Notes: generated by a model from the sequence alone, not told the origin. Counted from the stretch's first letter, positions 1-9,316 are shown. The stretch is DNA of 64,000 nt from Streptomyces sp. TSRI0281 (GCF_001905125.1 NZ_LWLE01000036.1:361341-425340); one strand, 5' to 3'. A program made the numbers and translations.

Positions 1-986
1 TCAAGCACGAGGCCGCGCAGCCGCGACTGACCTCCGACGGACGTCCGGTCGTCTACATGGGCGACGACGAGAAGTTCGACTACTTCTACAAGTTCGTCTC
101 CAGCAAGCGGATGAAGAAGGGGAATTCGCGGGCGGCCCACGCGCACAACCTCACCCTGCTGGACGAGGGCACGCTGTACGTCGCCAAGCTGACCGGTGAC
201 TCGCCGGTCAACGAGTTCGACGGCACCGGCAAGCTGCCCTCGGACGGCGAGTTCGACGGCAGTGGCGTCTGGATTCCGCTGGCCACGGGCAACACCTCGC
301 ACGTGCCCGGAATGACGGCCGAGGAGGTGTACGTCTACACGCGCCTGGCCGGTGACAAGGTCGGTGCCACGAAGATGGACCGCCCCGAGGACGTCGAGCC
401 CTCGCCGCGCACCGGCCGTGTGTACATCGCGCTCACCAACAACTCCGACCGCGGCAAGGCGGGCAAGGCCGGTGCGGACGAGGCGAACCCGCGCAACGCC
501 AACAAGCACGGTCAGATCCTGGAACTCGCCGAGAACTGGGACGACCCGGCGGGCGACGGCTTCGCCTGGCGGCTCTTCCTCGTCGCGGGCGACCCGAACG
601 ACCCGGCGACGTACTTCTCCGGCTTCCCCAAGGAGAAGGTCAGCCCGATCTCCTGCCCGGACAATGTGGCCTTCGACGCCCACGGCAACCTGTGGATCTC
701 CACGGACGGCAACCAGCTCGGTTCGCACGACGGGCTGTTCGGAGTCGCGACCCAGGGCGAACGCCGGGGCGAGCTGAAGCAGTTCCTGACCGTCCCGACC
801 GGCGCCGAGACCTGCGGCCCGCTCATCCAGGACCGCCGGGTCCTGGTCGCCGTGCAGCACCCGGGCGAGATCGACGGCGCGTCCGTCGAGAAGCCGGCGA
901 GCAACTGGCCGGACGGACCCGGGAAGATCGTCCGTCCGTCGGTCGTCGCCGTGTGGCGCAAGGACGGCCGCGACATCGGCGTGTGA
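1..986 (+). CDS. PhoX-family (DUF839) protein, C-terminal part
   Basis: The open frame runs in from the left edge (first full codon at 3) and stops at 984-986, giving about 327 residues. The visible part has the PhoX/DUF839 signature: GRPVVYMGDDEKFDYFYKF at its start, DRPEDVEPSPRTGRVY in the middle (the Ca-binding region of PhoX beta-propellers) and SCPDNVAFDAHGNLWISTDG near the end. PhoX enzymes are secreted, Tat-exported Ca/Fe-dependent phosphatases, and many actinobacterial DUF839 proteins are of unproven substrate. The N-terminus, including any Tat signal, lies outside the window, so export and full length cannot be judged. A strong terminator follows. Family assignment is secure; phosphatase activity is inferred. 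Confidence 0.88.
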   Translation, partial: KHEAAQPRLTSDGRPVVYMGDDEKFDYFYKFVSSKRMKKGNSRAAHAHNLTLLDEGTLYVAKLTGDSPVNEFDGTGKLPSDGEFDGSGVWIPLATGNTSHVPGMTAEEVYVYTRLAGDKVGATKMDRPEDVEPSPRTGRVYIALTNNSDRGKAGKAGADEANPRNANKHGQILELAENWDDPAGDGFAWRLFLVAGDPNDPATYFSGFPKEKVSPISCPDNVAFDAHGNLWISTDGNQLGSHDGLFGVATQGERRGELKQFLTVPTGAETCGPLIQDRRVLVAVQHPGEIDGASVEKPASNWPDGPGKIVRPSVVAVWRKDGRDIGV

Positions 987-1029
987 TGCCCCTGAGGGCG
1001 AACGTCCTTCCTGCGGTGCAGTGAGGAAA

Positions 1030-1064
1030 CATCAGGCCCGCGCCCCATGGGCGCGGGCCTGATG
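1030..1064 (+). terminator. Terminator hairpin after PhoX-family gene
   Basis: A perfect 15-bp inverted repeat, CATCAGGCCCGCGCC pairing with GGCGCGGGCCTGATG across a 5-base loop, sits 44 nt after the stop codon. There is no U-tract, which is usual for Streptomyces terminators. Confidence 0.85.
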
Positions 1065-1224
1065 TGCGTCGCTCAAATATGTGTGCCCGGATCGGAGTTG
1101 CCCTGTCGGCGCGACCGGCCGACGTGAACCGCCATACGGTCGGTGACGTCGTGGTCGGTGATCTTTGATCTGTGCTGATCAGCGACCTGTGCTGACCGTA
1201 CGCGCTCTCAAGAAGGGCTCCTCC

Positions 1225-2904
1225 ATGGGACATTCATCCCGCAGAACACGTCTGGTGGCCCGCGCCGTGGCGGCCGGGGCGATGCTGACCGGCCTCGTGC
1301 CGGCGGCCGGTGCCGTCGCCGCACCGCTCACCGCCGCTCCCGCCCCCGCCGAGGTTCCGGCGGCCGGCGGTCCCGTACCGGGCGACGCCGGCATGCCTGA
1401 TGACGGATTCGCCAGCGAACACGAGGGTGAGCAGGACGACCTGGTGGGCCCCGGTGGGACACCCACCGTCCCCGGCCTGGCGGCCGCCCCGGTTCCCGGA
1501 CGGGTGGCCGACTTCAAGCTGGCGGCGGGCACCGGCCTCTCCGGCCTGGTCGGAAAGCTGGACGCCGCGCTGCCCGCACAGGGCCTCACCGAGCTGATGA
1601 AGCAGGCCAACCGGCCCGCCGGCTGGAATGCCGACTGTGGCACCACCGCCATCTACGGCTCCGATCTGTCGACCAGCCACCGTGTCTGCTGGCAGAGCGA
1701 CGACCTCTCCTCCACCGAGTGGATTCCGCAGGCCATCACCGGGGTTTCGGACGCCCAGGAGGACGAGGACTGGGGCACGTCGAACGCCGAGCCGATCGCG
1801 GTGGCCTCGTACGACGACAGGAATCCGGACCGCAGCGACTACGCGGCGGGCCGTGACGACTGCCTCAAGAGCTCCGCTTCCGATGCCTGCAACGAGAAGG
1901 GCGTCCGGGTCAGCTTCTTCCATCAGGCCACGAAGCAGTACCGCCATGTCCTGCTGGCCTGGCCGTACATGAACTCCCAGGACCACATCTCCTTCGACGC
2001 GCTGCACGCACGCGAGGGCCTGTGCGATTCCGCGGTGACCACCAGCTGTGCCGCGCAGAACGGCATTCACGCGGGTGGCATGGTCTGGTACGGCAACTAT
2101 CTGTACGTGGCCGACACCGCCAACGGCATGCGGGTCTTCGACCTCCGCAAGATCATGGACCTCAACCCCGACAACGATGCCGAGAAGAACGACCCGACGC
2201 CGGACGGTCTGGTCAGCGACGTCACGGACAAGAAGCGGATCGGGCGGCAGAACAACGTCTGGTACTCCTACGGCTACCGGTACGTGATGCCCCAGGTCGC
2301 CTCGTTGAAGTTCACGACGGCGAAGAACGGCGGAACCACCTCGGGGAACCAGTGCTACGCCACCGGGCGCCCCAAGGCTTCGTACATCTCGCTGGACCGG
2401 ACGGGCACCGATCATCTGGTCCTGGGCGAGTACTGCAACCGCAACAACGGCGGCGACAGCACCGGCCGGGTCGGTACGTACCCGATGACCGCGCTCACCG
2501 CGGCGGTCGAGGGCGCCACCGGCACCACCGCGAGCGCGGATCTCGCCTACGGTCTGCCGACCGAGGGGATGTTCAACGGCGAGCGGCTGTGGCACAAGAT
2601 CCAGGGTGTGTTGCGCTACGAGGGCACGTGGTACTTCCACCGCAGCAACGCCTACAGCAAGGGCCGGCTGCTCCAGGCCACCCCGGGCGCGGTCGGCGGG
2701 GCCACTCAGCTCGTAGGGAATCCGAAGATCCTGGAATCGGCGGTCGGCCCCGAGGACCTGTACCTGGCCCATGGGCGCGGGGACGGCTTCGCTCCGCAGC
2801 TGTGGTCGCTCAGCGAGCATGCCCCGAGCGCCGAGTGCTCGGGCTGCAAGCGCGAGCTGTACAGCTACAACATGAGTGAAGTGATCGGCGACTTCGGCTC
2901 CTGA
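1225..2904 (+). CDS. Secreted protein of unknown function
   Basis: 559 residues from ATG 1225, chosen because AGAAGG precedes it and the protein then begins with a textbook Sec signal peptide: basic MGHSSRRTRLVARAV, a hydrophobic Ala/Leu core, and an AVAAP-type cleavage site near residue 36. A longer in-frame start at 1165 would put 20 residues before the signal and is rejected. The next ~60 residues are Pro/Ala-rich. The mature part contains paired cysteines and segments such as GMVWYGNYLYVADTANGMRVFDLR, which look like a beta-propeller strand. I do not recognise a catalytic motif. It is an extracellular protein likely stabilised by disulfides; function unknown. Confidence 0.8.
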   Translation: MGHSSRRTRLVARAVAAGAMLTGLVPAAGAVAAPLTAAPAPAEVPAAGGPVPGDAGMPDDGFASEHEGEQDDLVGPGGTPTVPGLAAAPVPGRVADFKLAAGTGLSGLVGKLDAALPAQGLTELMKQANRPAGWNADCGTTAIYGSDLSTSHRVCWQSDDLSSTEWIPQAITGVSDAQEDEDWGTSNAEPIAVASYDDRNPDRSDYAAGRDDCLKSSASDACNEKGVRVSFFHQATKQYRHVLLAWPYMNSQDHISFDALHAREGLCDSAVTTSCAAQNGIHAGGMVWYGNYLYVADTANGMRVFDLRKIMDLNPDNDAEKNDPTPDGLVSDVTDKKRIGRQNNVWYSYGYRYVMPQVASLKFTTAKNGGTTSGNQCYATGRPKASYISLDRTGTDHLVLGEYCNRNNGGDSTGRVGTYPMTALTAAVEGATGTTASADLAYGLPTEGMFNGERLWHKIQGVLRYEGTWYFHRSNAYSKGRLLQATPGAVGGATQLVGNPKILESAVGPEDLYLAHGRGDGFAPQLWSLSEHAPSAECSGCKRELYSYNMSEVIGDFGS

Positions 2905-3057
2905 CGCCATCGGTCGGAGGTGGGCCCCGGTCGGACGTGGGCGCCGGTCGGGTGGGGCGGGGCAGGCGGGCCGGGGCAGGTGGGCGCGGCGGACGGGTGG
3001 GGTCGGAATCCCGCTCGTCCGGCGCCCGCGTGCGTTCGGCGCACTAGAGTCGGAGCC

Positions 3058-3477
3058 ATGGTTTCCGGTGACGCACCGCAGGCGGAGGGAAGCGTCCGGG
3101 TCGACGTCTGGATCTGGTCGGTCCGGCTGACAAAGACCCGTTCGCAGGCCGCTGCCGCCTGCCGGGCAGGACATGTGAAGGTCGCGGGGGAGCGGGCCAA
3201 GCCCGCCCAGCCCCTGCGCGTCGGCGATGAGGTACGGCTCCGGCACGCGGGGCGGGACCGGATCGTCGTCGTATCGAAGATCGTGAAGAAGCGGGTCGGT
3301 CCGCCCGTTGCGGCGGAATGCTTCGTCGACAACAGTCCGCCCCCGCCGCCCCGTGACGTGGCGATCCAGGTCCCGGTCCGTGACCGGGGTGCGGGCCGCC
3401 CGACCAAGCGCGACCGGCGGGAGATGGAGCGCCTTCAGGGCCGGGCTCCGGAACGGGCGCCGGGTCCGGAGCAGTGA
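3058..3477 (+). CDS. S4-domain RNA-binding protein (Hsp15-like)
   Basis: 139 residues. The N-terminal S4 domain (about residues 10-75) shows the typical VRVDVWIWSVRLTKTRSQA and CRAGHVKVAGERAKPAQPL segments that bind structured RNA. The tail (residues 100-139) is basic and Pro/Arg-rich. The size and layout match Hsp15/RqcP-like proteins, which act on stalled 50S-nascent-chain complexes; a ribosome-quality-control role is inferred, not shown. ATG 3058 is used; GGAG lies just upstream, but TAGAGT at 3045-3050, 7 nt before the ATG, could equally be a -10 box giving a leaderless mRNA. The gene converges with the FUSC exporter. Confidence 0.85.
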   Translation: MVSGDAPQAEGSVRVDVWIWSVRLTKTRSQAAAACRAGHVKVAGERAKPAQPLRVGDEVRLRHAGRDRIVVVSKIVKKRVGPPVAAECFVDNSPPPPPRDVAIQVPVRDRGAGRPTKRDRREMERLQGRAPERAPGPEQ

Positions 3478-3490
3478 CCGGTACGCGCCC

Positions 3491-3520
3491 GGTGCGGCGT
3501 TTCACGTGAAACGTCGCACC
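3491..3520. terminator. Bidirectional hairpin containing parS
   Basis: Between convergent genes, GGTGCG and CGCACC flank the 14-bp parS palindrome, making a near-perfect 30-nt inverted repeat with one mismatched pair. The larger repeat can act as a terminator for the S4-domain gene, while its core is a ParB site. Confidence 0.6.
3499..3512. other. parS: parS site (ParB-binding centromere element)
   Basis: The sequence GTTTCACGTGAAAC matches all 14 bases of the Streptomyces parS consensus. ParB binds such sites to load the segregation complex. In Streptomyces they cluster in the central, origin-proximal part of the linear chromosome and are commonly intergenic, as here. It is the only copy I found in the window. 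Confidence 0.9.
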
Positions 3521-3616
3521 ACGCTCCTTACCGGTGAGCCGAGTTACCCCTGAGCCTCGCCGAGCTGAGCCTCGCCGAGCTGTCTCCGTGTCGGGTCAGG
3601 GACGGCTCGTGCCCGG

Positions 3617-5590
3617 TCAGGGCTGGGGCGAGGCGATCGCACGCGCCGCGGCCACCTCCTGGCGCAGTGGCTCAAGGACGCTGTCCTCGTCGCCCGGCAG
3701 CTCGGCCCGTACCTCCACCAGGACCTCGCTGCTGCGTATGCCCTCGGCCAGCTCCCGCAACTGCTGCTCGATCCCCGCCACCTCGTGGGGCGAGGGCTCC
3801 GTGGCGCCGTGGTTCACCCGGACCCGGGCGGCCGTCGTCGCGTCCACGATCCGTTCGACGGCGACGACCAGCGGCCACCACGCGGTGGCCCGGGTGCCGA
3901 CCGGCGGCGGTTCGGTCAGGGCCCGCTGGAACTCGGAGCGCACGGAGGACAGGTCGCGGTAGAGGCGACGCCGGGCCCGCACCCGCTCCGCCTGGTCGGT
4001 CCCGCGGCCGTCGAAACCGCACGCCACGTAGTCGGCGATGTCCGTCACGGCATCCGCGAGCCGGGAGCCGATCCGGGTGTGCCAGCTCTCCGGCCACAGC
4101 AGATAGCCCGCGATCAGCACGATGCCGCAGCCGATGAGACTGTCCAGGAACCGTGGCCAGACCAGCCCCACGCCCTGGTGGTTCAGCAGGTCGGACAGCA
4201 GCAGGATGACCGGTGTGATGGCCGCCGTCTGGAACGCGTACCCCTTGGCCGTGAGCGCCGGGATCAAGGCCGCGAGCACCACCATCGCGGGCACGTCCCA
4301 CCATCCGATGGGCACCTCGGACAGCACGGGGGCGGCGACGACCAGCCCCGCCGCCGTGCCCACCGCACGCAGCACGGCACGCGAGAACACCGAACCGAAG
4401 TCGGGCTTCAGGACGAAGGTGACGGTCAGCGCGACCCAGTACGAGCGGGGCACCGGGATCAGCGAGGTGAGCGCCTGCGCCAGGCCGATGCAGAGGGCCA
4501 GCCGCAGCCCGTAACGCCAGGACGTCCCCGAGAGCAGCACGCTGCGGGTTGCCCGCCGGATGCGCACACCGAGCGCGGCGGGCCGTCCGAGCCGGTCGTC
4601 GACGTTGTACGGGTCGGGGTCGGCCTTGTGCACGACGGTCGCCGCGTGCCGCAGGGCGCTGTCCACCGCTCGGGTCGCGGGGGAGTCCGGGGTGGGCAGC
4701 CGCAGTTCGGGCTCGCCGGTACGGCTCAGCCCGACGTCGTCCGCGAGCTCACGTACCGCCGCGGGGATCTCGGCGGACAGCGAGATGTGCCGCACATGTA
4801 CGGCGGGCGCCGCCTCGATGAGCGGGATGACGACGTTGAGCTGGGACAGCAGCCGCACCATGCGGGCGCTGCGTCCGTGGTAGCGGGCACGCCGGGCGAG
4901 GATCAGGTCGTAGGAGGTGTTGAGCGACTGGGTGACCGCCTGGCGCTGCTGCTCGTACTCCGGTGTCCCGGCGGCGGCCAGCAGGTCGGCGCAGGCACGG
5001 TAGGTGTCGGCGACCGCGGCGCGTTCGGGGAGCTGTCGGCGGAACGGCCAGGACAGCAGGGTCAGGACCAGCACCACCAGGCCGCCGAGCGTGAGCAGGA
5101 GCGGGGCCACCCACCACGGGTCGGGCATCGGCAGGCCGGCCCCGACCACCGAGTTGAGCAGGAGGAGCAGGCCGGAGACGGAGGCGACGGCGCCGATCGT
5201 CGACATCATGCCGGAGACCAGGCCGACGAAGGTCAGCACGGCGACGGCCGCCCAGCCGGTTCCGAACACGAACGTGCCCAGCATGATGCCGAGGGCGCCG
5301 AACAGCTGCGGTACGGCGATGTTGAAGATCCGCATCCGGTAGGCGTCGGCGGTGTCGCCGATGACACCGGACAGCGCGCCCATCGAGACCAGTGCGCCGT
5401 ACGCCGGCCGGTCGACGGCGAAGCCGACGGCGAGCGGGGCGGCCAGGGCGATGGAGGCGCGCAGAACCGCGGCCCAGGGGATGGGCGCGGACTGCGGACG
5501 CAGCCCGTTCAGTAGCCACGGTGGTGGCGCGGCCCGCTTCCGTTCGGCATCGGCATCGGAGTCTGCATCGGCGGCGTCGGCCGTGGCCAC
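3617..5590 (-). CDS. FUSC-family membrane protein (putative exporter)
   Basis: 657 residues from GTG 5590, which has AGGGGG 9 nt upstream; a longer frame to 5851 overlaps the DUF2630 gene and is rejected. The protein has two membrane blocks (about residues 30-170 and 350-480), each followed by a cytoplasmic helical domain, the repeated arrangement of the fusaric-acid-resistance/aromatic-acid-exporter (FUSC) superfamily. The conserved YGLRLALCIGLAQALTSLI and YWVALTVTFVLKPDFGSVF segments mark the second half. Family members export aromatic acids or drugs, but the substrate here is unknown. The DUF2630 gene lies 34 nt upstream on the same strand. Confidence 0.85.
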   Translation of the reverse strand: MATADAADADSDADAERKRAAPPPWLLNGLRPQSAPIPWAAVLRASIALAAPLAVGFAVDRPAYGALVSMGALSGVIGDTADAYRMRIFNIAVPQLFGALGIMLGTFVFGTGWAAVAVLTFVGLVSGMMSTIGAVASVSGLLLLLNSVVGAGLPMPDPWWVAPLLLTLGGLVVLVLTLLSWPFRRQLPERAAVADTYRACADLLAAAGTPEYEQQRQAVTQSLNTSYDLILARRARYHGRSARMVRLLSQLNVVIPLIEAAPAVHVRHISLSAEIPAAVRELADDVGLSRTGEPELRLPTPDSPATRAVDSALRHAATVVHKADPDPYNVDDRLGRPAALGVRIRRATRSVLLSGTSWRYGLRLALCIGLAQALTSLIPVPRSYWVALTVTFVLKPDFGSVFSRAVLRAVGTAAGLVVAAPVLSEVPIGWWDVPAMVVLAALIPALTAKGYAFQTAAITPVILLLSDLLNHQGVGLVWPRFLDSLIGCGIVLIAGYLLWPESWHTRIGSRLADAVTDIADYVACGFDGRGTDQAERVRARRRLYRDLSSVRSEFQRALTEPPPVGTRATAWWPLVVAVERIVDATTAARVRVNHGATEPSPHEVAGIEQQLRELAEGIRSSEVLVEVRAELPGDEDSVLEPLRQEVAAARAIASPQP

Positions 5591-5624
5591 TGCGTACCCC
5601 CTGTTTGTTCCGCGCGGTCCTCGG

Positions 5625-5870
5625 TCAGCTCTGGTACCCCTCCACCTCGTCGGCGGGGCGGACCTTCGCCACCGATGGGTCCTCGCCGTATTCGCTGAGC
5701 GCACGCCGCTGCCGCAACAGGTCCCAGCACTGATCGAGTTGGACCTCCACCGTACGCAGGCGCGCTTTCTCCTCGGCGGACAGGCCCAGGTTCCGGGTGG
5801 ACCGGTCGCGCAGGGTCCGTTCCTCGGAGACCAGCCCGTCGATGTGTTCAAGGATGTCGTGGTCGGCCAT
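5625..5870 (-). CDS. DUF2630 family protein
   Basis: 81 residues, start ATG 5870 preceded by GGAG. The protein is acidic and helical: MADHDILEHIDGLVSEERTL, a middle with SAEEKARLRTVEVQLDQCWD, and LLRQRRALSEYGED. This is the DUF2630 pattern, a small cytosolic coiled-coil protein of unknown function found across actinobacteria. It is probably the first gene of a two-gene unit with the FUSC exporter, which starts 34 nt after its stop. Confidence 0.85.
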   Translation of the reverse strand: MADHDILEHIDGLVSEERTLRDRSTRNLGLSAEEKARLRTVEVQLDQCWDLLRQRRALSEYGEDPSVAKVRPADEVEGYQS

Positions 5871-6078
5871 GAGTGGCTCCTTCAGTGGGTCCGCCGGGTA
5901 CGCGCCGACCGCGGCGGCTCGCATGTCGACCGCGACGGCACCACGACGGCAGCGCGACGGCTTGTACAGGGAAGACCTCTCAGTCGCCTCCCCGGCAGTC
6001 ATGATTCCTACTGTCGCCCGGCCCCTGCCCGGCCGCACGTCGGGTCGGCGGCGGCCGCCTTGGGGCACCCGGTGCTGT

Positions 6079-6969
6079 TCACAAGGGGGCCTGTCCGGCG
6101 ATCCGGGGTGTCCGCGCCCTGCGGCGCATCAGCAGCCGCGCCACCACCGCCCCCACCAGAAGGACCGCTCCCACCGCCAGAGCCACCCATACCGTCGTCC
6201 GCAGCGACGCGGTCAACGCGTCGACGACCGCCGCGGCCGCGTCCCGGTCACTGTCCGGTACCTCGTCCAGCACCCGGCGCCGGCCGACCGCGACCAGGAC
6301 CCGCAGCACGATCGCGCCGAGTACGAACCCCGCCCCGACGACCGCCGTGGCCGTCAGCGCGGCCCGTCGGCCACCCCGCACCGTCGCGATGCCCACCACC
6401 AGCACCAGGAACACCAGCGTCCCCACGGCCGGCCAGACGCTGCAGTACCGCAGCCACCGGAACGAGCCGCGCAGCCGGTCGGCCTGGTCGGCGGTGAGCA
6501 CCGTGATGTCCGTGTGCTGGACCGGGATCTGTTCCGCGAACGGCACCCCCTTACCCACCAGCTCCTGTTTGACCTGTTCGATCACCGGAGCCAGATCGAT
6601 GTTCACGGCCTCCCCGCTGTTACCGTCCAGCGCCGACGTCACCGCCTTGTGCGCCGTGCGGTTCGCGGTGTCCCAGGCCGTGCGGAAGGCATCGGTATCG
6701 GTGAACGACCGCACGCTCTCGTGGAGAAAGTTCCGGACGGTGTCCTGGAGCGGGCCGAGGTCGATCTGCTTCATGGCCTCGTCGGTGATCAGATCGCTCA
6801 CGGTGTTCTGCACGGCGGGATCGGAGGCGAGCGGGGAGACTGCGGCCACGTACCGGTCGGTGTCGTCGATCTCCAGGTCGACCCAGGCGGAGAGCGCGCT
6901 CAGCGGCACCAGGACCGCGAGCAGGAGGAGCAGTACTGCCGACAGGGTGGCTGAGAGGGAGGTCCGCAC
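6079..6969 (-). CDS. Integral membrane protein of unknown function
   Basis: 296 residues from GTG 6969. It has one N-terminal transmembrane helix (about residues 8-30), a long extracytoplasmic region (30-175) with the segments DLEIDDTDRYVAAVSPLASD and VNIDLAPVIEQVKQELVGKG, and three C-terminal helices (about 180-285). This topology recurs in uncharacterised actinobacterial membrane proteins that resemble stress- or envelope-associated sensors. The RBS before GTG 6969 is weak and the true start is uncertain; longer frames overlap the divergent gene at 7101. No function is assigned. Confidence 0.7.
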   Translation of the reverse strand: MRTSLSATLSAVLLLLLAVLVPLSALSAWVDLEIDDTDRYVAAVSPLASDPAVQNTVSDLITDEAMKQIDLGPLQDTVRNFLHESVRSFTDTDAFRTAWDTANRTAHKAVTSALDGNSGEAVNIDLAPVIEQVKQELVGKGVPFAEQIPVQHTDITVLTADQADRLRGSFRWLRYCSVWPAVGTLVFLVLVVGIATVRGGRRAALTATAVVGAGFVLGAIVLRVLVAVGRRRVLDEVPDSDRDAAAAVVDALTASLRTTVWVALAVGAVLLVGAVVARLLMRRRARTPRIAGQAPL

Positions 6970-7100
6970 ACCCCCAGGGAATCCCGCGGGGAGGCCGTGC
7001 GCCCCGGGCCGTACGCCATTCGAGTTGCCGTACGGCGCGGTCGGGTGTGCTCTGGAGGGACGGGGGCGTGCGACGGGGGCGACGGAAGGAGCTGTCCGCC

Positions 7101-7508
7101 ATGGCCACACACGCAGCCATGCCGACCCGTGGGGGTTCCCGGGCTCGCGCACGGGCACGCCACCACAGCCCGCTCGCCTGGGCGCTGCCGCTCACGCTGG
7201 GCGTGATCTTCGGTTTCTACGCGGCTTTCATCCGCCGGGACGGTGGCCCGAGCACCGGCGGGCAGGTCCTTCTCGGGCTGGTCTCCGGAGTCGCGCTGGC
7301 CGCGCTCTGCTTCGCGCTGGGCCGGATCCAGCATGCGCTGCCGCGCGAGCTGAGGGCGGCGGCGTACGGGGCGCTGACCGCGTGCGCGATCGGGTTCCTG
7401 GTCAGCCTCACCGATACCAGCGTGCTGCGGTCCACCGGGCTGGGGGTGCTGGTCGGGGCCGTGATGCTCTGCGTTTCGTTCTACATCTTCTACACGAGGG
7501 AGGACTGA
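7101..7508 (+). CDS. Small four-helix membrane protein
   Basis: 135 residues. ATG 7101 is well placed behind GGAAGGAG. A basic N-terminus rich in Arg and His is followed by four hydrophobic segments (about residues 24-42, 55-73, 83-101, 107-128). No conserved functional motif is visible. It is transcribed divergently from the minus-strand membrane protein and is followed by a strong terminator, so it is probably monocistronic. Function unknown. Confidence 0.75.
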   Translation: MATHAAMPTRGGSRARARARHHSPLAWALPLTLGVIFGFYAAFIRRDGGPSTGGQVLLGLVSGVALAALCFALGRIQHALPRELRAAAYGALTACAIGFLVSLTDTSVLRSTGLGVLVGAVMLCVSFYIFYTRED

Positions 7509-7532
7509 GCGCGAAGGCTGGTTTCTCTCCAG

Positions 7533-7567
7533 GGCGCGACCGCCAGATCGAATCTGGCGGTCGCGCC
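7533..7567 (+). terminator. Terminator hairpin
   Basis: A perfect inverted repeat, GGCGCGACCGCCAGAT pairing with ATCTGGCGGTCGCGCC across a 3-base loop, lies 24 nt after the membrane-protein stop codon. Confidence 0.88.
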
Positions 7568-7649
7568 TCGCCGTCTGGCGCCCATGGGGTGAGGGAGCGG
7601 GCTGCGGGACCTGCGGGGCCCGGCACCCGGACGGGAGAGGAGGAGAGGG

Positions 7650-8219
7650 ATGACGGGAAGCGCACGGCCGCTGCGCGTCGCGGTGATCATCGGCAGTACG
7701 CGCGAGGGGCGTATCGGTGACACCGTCGGCCGTTGGTTCCTGGCGCGGGCCCGGCTCCGCGACGAGCTGGAACTGGCCGTGCTGGACCTCGCCGACTTCG
7801 ACTTCCCGGTGCACTATCCGGAGCGGGCGACCGACCAGATGACGGAGTTCGCCGGATCCATCGGGCGGGCCGAGGCTTTCGTGGTGGTGACCCCGGAGTA
7901 CAACCGCTCGTTCCCGGCCTCCCTGAAACAGGCCGTCGACTTCGCGTACGAGGAGTGGCAGGCGAAGCCGGTCGCTTTCGTGAGCTACGGGCATGGCTCC
8001 GCAGGTCTGTACGCGGTCGAGCAGCTGAGATCGGTCTTCACGGAACTCCACACGGTGACCATGCGCAACGGGGTGGCCTTCGACTTTCTGACCGAGCGGC
8101 TGGACGACAAGGCGGAGGACTACGGGCGGGACCGGGCCGTGGGGCTGATGCTCGACCAGCTCGGATGGTGGGGCACCGCGTTGAGAGACGCGCGGGCGGC
8201 CCGCCCCTATGTCTCATGA
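7650..8219 (+). CDS. NAD(P)H-dependent FMN reductase family protein
   Basis: 189 residues with a flavodoxin-like fold. The N-terminal VAVIIGSTREGRIGDTVGRW binds the FMN phosphate, and VVVTPEYNRSFPASLKQAVD is the conserved active-site loop of the ArsH/ChrR/azoreductase-type NADPH:FMN reductases. The strong RBS AGGAGGAGAG precedes ATG 7650. Likely a soluble flavoenzyme for quinone or chromate reduction, substrate unknown. It lies 125 nt upstream of the ABC exporter genes on the same strand and may be co-transcribed. Confidence 0.88.
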   Translation: MTGSARPLRVAVIIGSTREGRIGDTVGRWFLARARLRDELELAVLDLADFDFPVHYPERATDQMTEFAGSIGRAEAFVVVTPEYNRSFPASLKQAVDFAYEEWQAKPVAFVSYGHGSAGLYAVEQLRSVFTELHTVTMRNGVAFDFLTERLDDKAEDYGRDRAVGLMLDQLGWWGTALRDARAARPYVS

Positions 8220-8344
8220 CGCAGCCCGGCCCGGCCCCGCCCCGAACCAACAGCTCCCCAACCCCCAGCCCCCAGGCCCCAGGCCCTCAGAAACAGCTCC
8301 TCCGGATCATCAGAACCCACCCGTCGACGTACAAGGAATGGAAC

Positions 8345-9316
8345 ATGAGCATTGAACTGGCCATCGAGACCACGGGGCTGGTGAAGGTCTTCGGCGACAA
8401 CCGCGCGGTGGACGGCGTCGACCTCGCCGTCCCGGCCGGCACGGTCTACGGCGTCCTCGGACCCAACGGCGCCGGGAAGACCACCACCGTACGGATGCTC
8501 GCGACGCTGCTGCGACCGGACGACGGCGAGGCACGGGTGTTCGGCAAGGACGTGGTGAAGGACGCCGACGCGGTCCGCAGCAGGGTCTCCCTCACCGGGC
8601 AGTACGCCTCGGTCGACGAAGACCTGACCGGCGCCGAGAATCTGGTGCTGCTCGCACGTCTCCTCGGGCACGGCAAACCGGCCGCCCGGACCCGGGCGGA
8701 GCAGCTGTTGGAGGGCTTCGGGCTGAGTGCGGCGGCCGGAAAGCAGGTGAAGAACTACTCGGGAGGCATGCGGCGCCGCATCGACATCGCCGCCTCCATC
8801 CTGAACACCCCGGACCTGCTCTTCCTCGACGAGCCGACGACCGGGCTGGACCCGCGCAGCCGTAACCAGGTGTGGGACATCGTGCGAGCCGTCGTCGCCC
8901 AGGGCACCACGGTCATGCTGACCACCCAGTATCTGGACGAGGCGGACCATCTGGCGTCCCGGATAGCCGTCATCGACCACGGCAGGGTGATCGCGGAGGG
9001 GACGAAGGGCGAGCTGAAGGCGTCGGTCGGCTCCGGCTCCGTCCATCTGCGCCTGCGGGACCCCGAACAGCGCCCCGAGGCCGAGCGGGTGCTGGCGATC
9101 GCTCTGAACGCGACGGTGCAACTGGACCCGGACCCCGTGGCGCTCACGGCCAGGGTCAACGGGCACGGCACCGAGCGGGGCGCGGCGGAACAGGCCGCGC
9201 GGGCACTGGCCGAACTGGCCCGGTCCGGTATCACCGTCGACAACTTCTCGCTGGGGCAGCCCAGCCTCGACGAGGTCTTCCTCGCACTCACGGACAAGAA
9301 GGGAGTGGCGGCATGA
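8345..9316 (+). CDS. ABC transporter ATP-binding protein (DrrA-like)
   Basis: 323 residues; ATG 8345 follows AAGGAA. Walker A is GPNGAGKTTT (about residue 41), the signature motif is YSGGMRRRIDIA, Walker B is LLFLDEPTTGLD, and the switch histidine is replaced by TTQYLDEAD, as in the DrrA daunorubicin-resistance subfamily. The C-terminal ~90 residues match the DrrA regulatory extension, including LGQPSLDEVFLALT. The protein energises the permease encoded next, with which it overlaps by four bases (ATGA), implying translational coupling. The exported compound is unknown. Confidence 0.93.
   Translation: MSIELAIETTGLVKVFGDNRAVDGVDLAVPAGTVYGVLGPNGAGKTTTVRMLATLLRPDDGEARVFGKDVVKDADAVRSRVSLTGQYASVDEDLTGAENLVLLARLLGHGKPAARTRAEQLLEGFGLSAAAGKQVKNYSGGMRRRIDIAASILNTPDLLFLDEPTTGLDPRSRNQVWDIVRAVVAQGTTVMLTTQYLDEADHLASRIAVIDHGRVIAEGTKGELKASVGSGSVHLRLRDPEQRPEAERVLAIALNATVQLDPDPVALTARVNGHGTERGAAEQAARALAELARSGITVDNFSLGQPSLDEVFLALTDKKGVAA

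Noticed and set aside
1234..3246. 670-residue minus-strand frame
   Set aside because: It lies opposite the secreted-protein gene with its signal peptide and good RBS; its composition is Arg/Ala/Gly-rich antisense output, typical of high-GC third-position bias.
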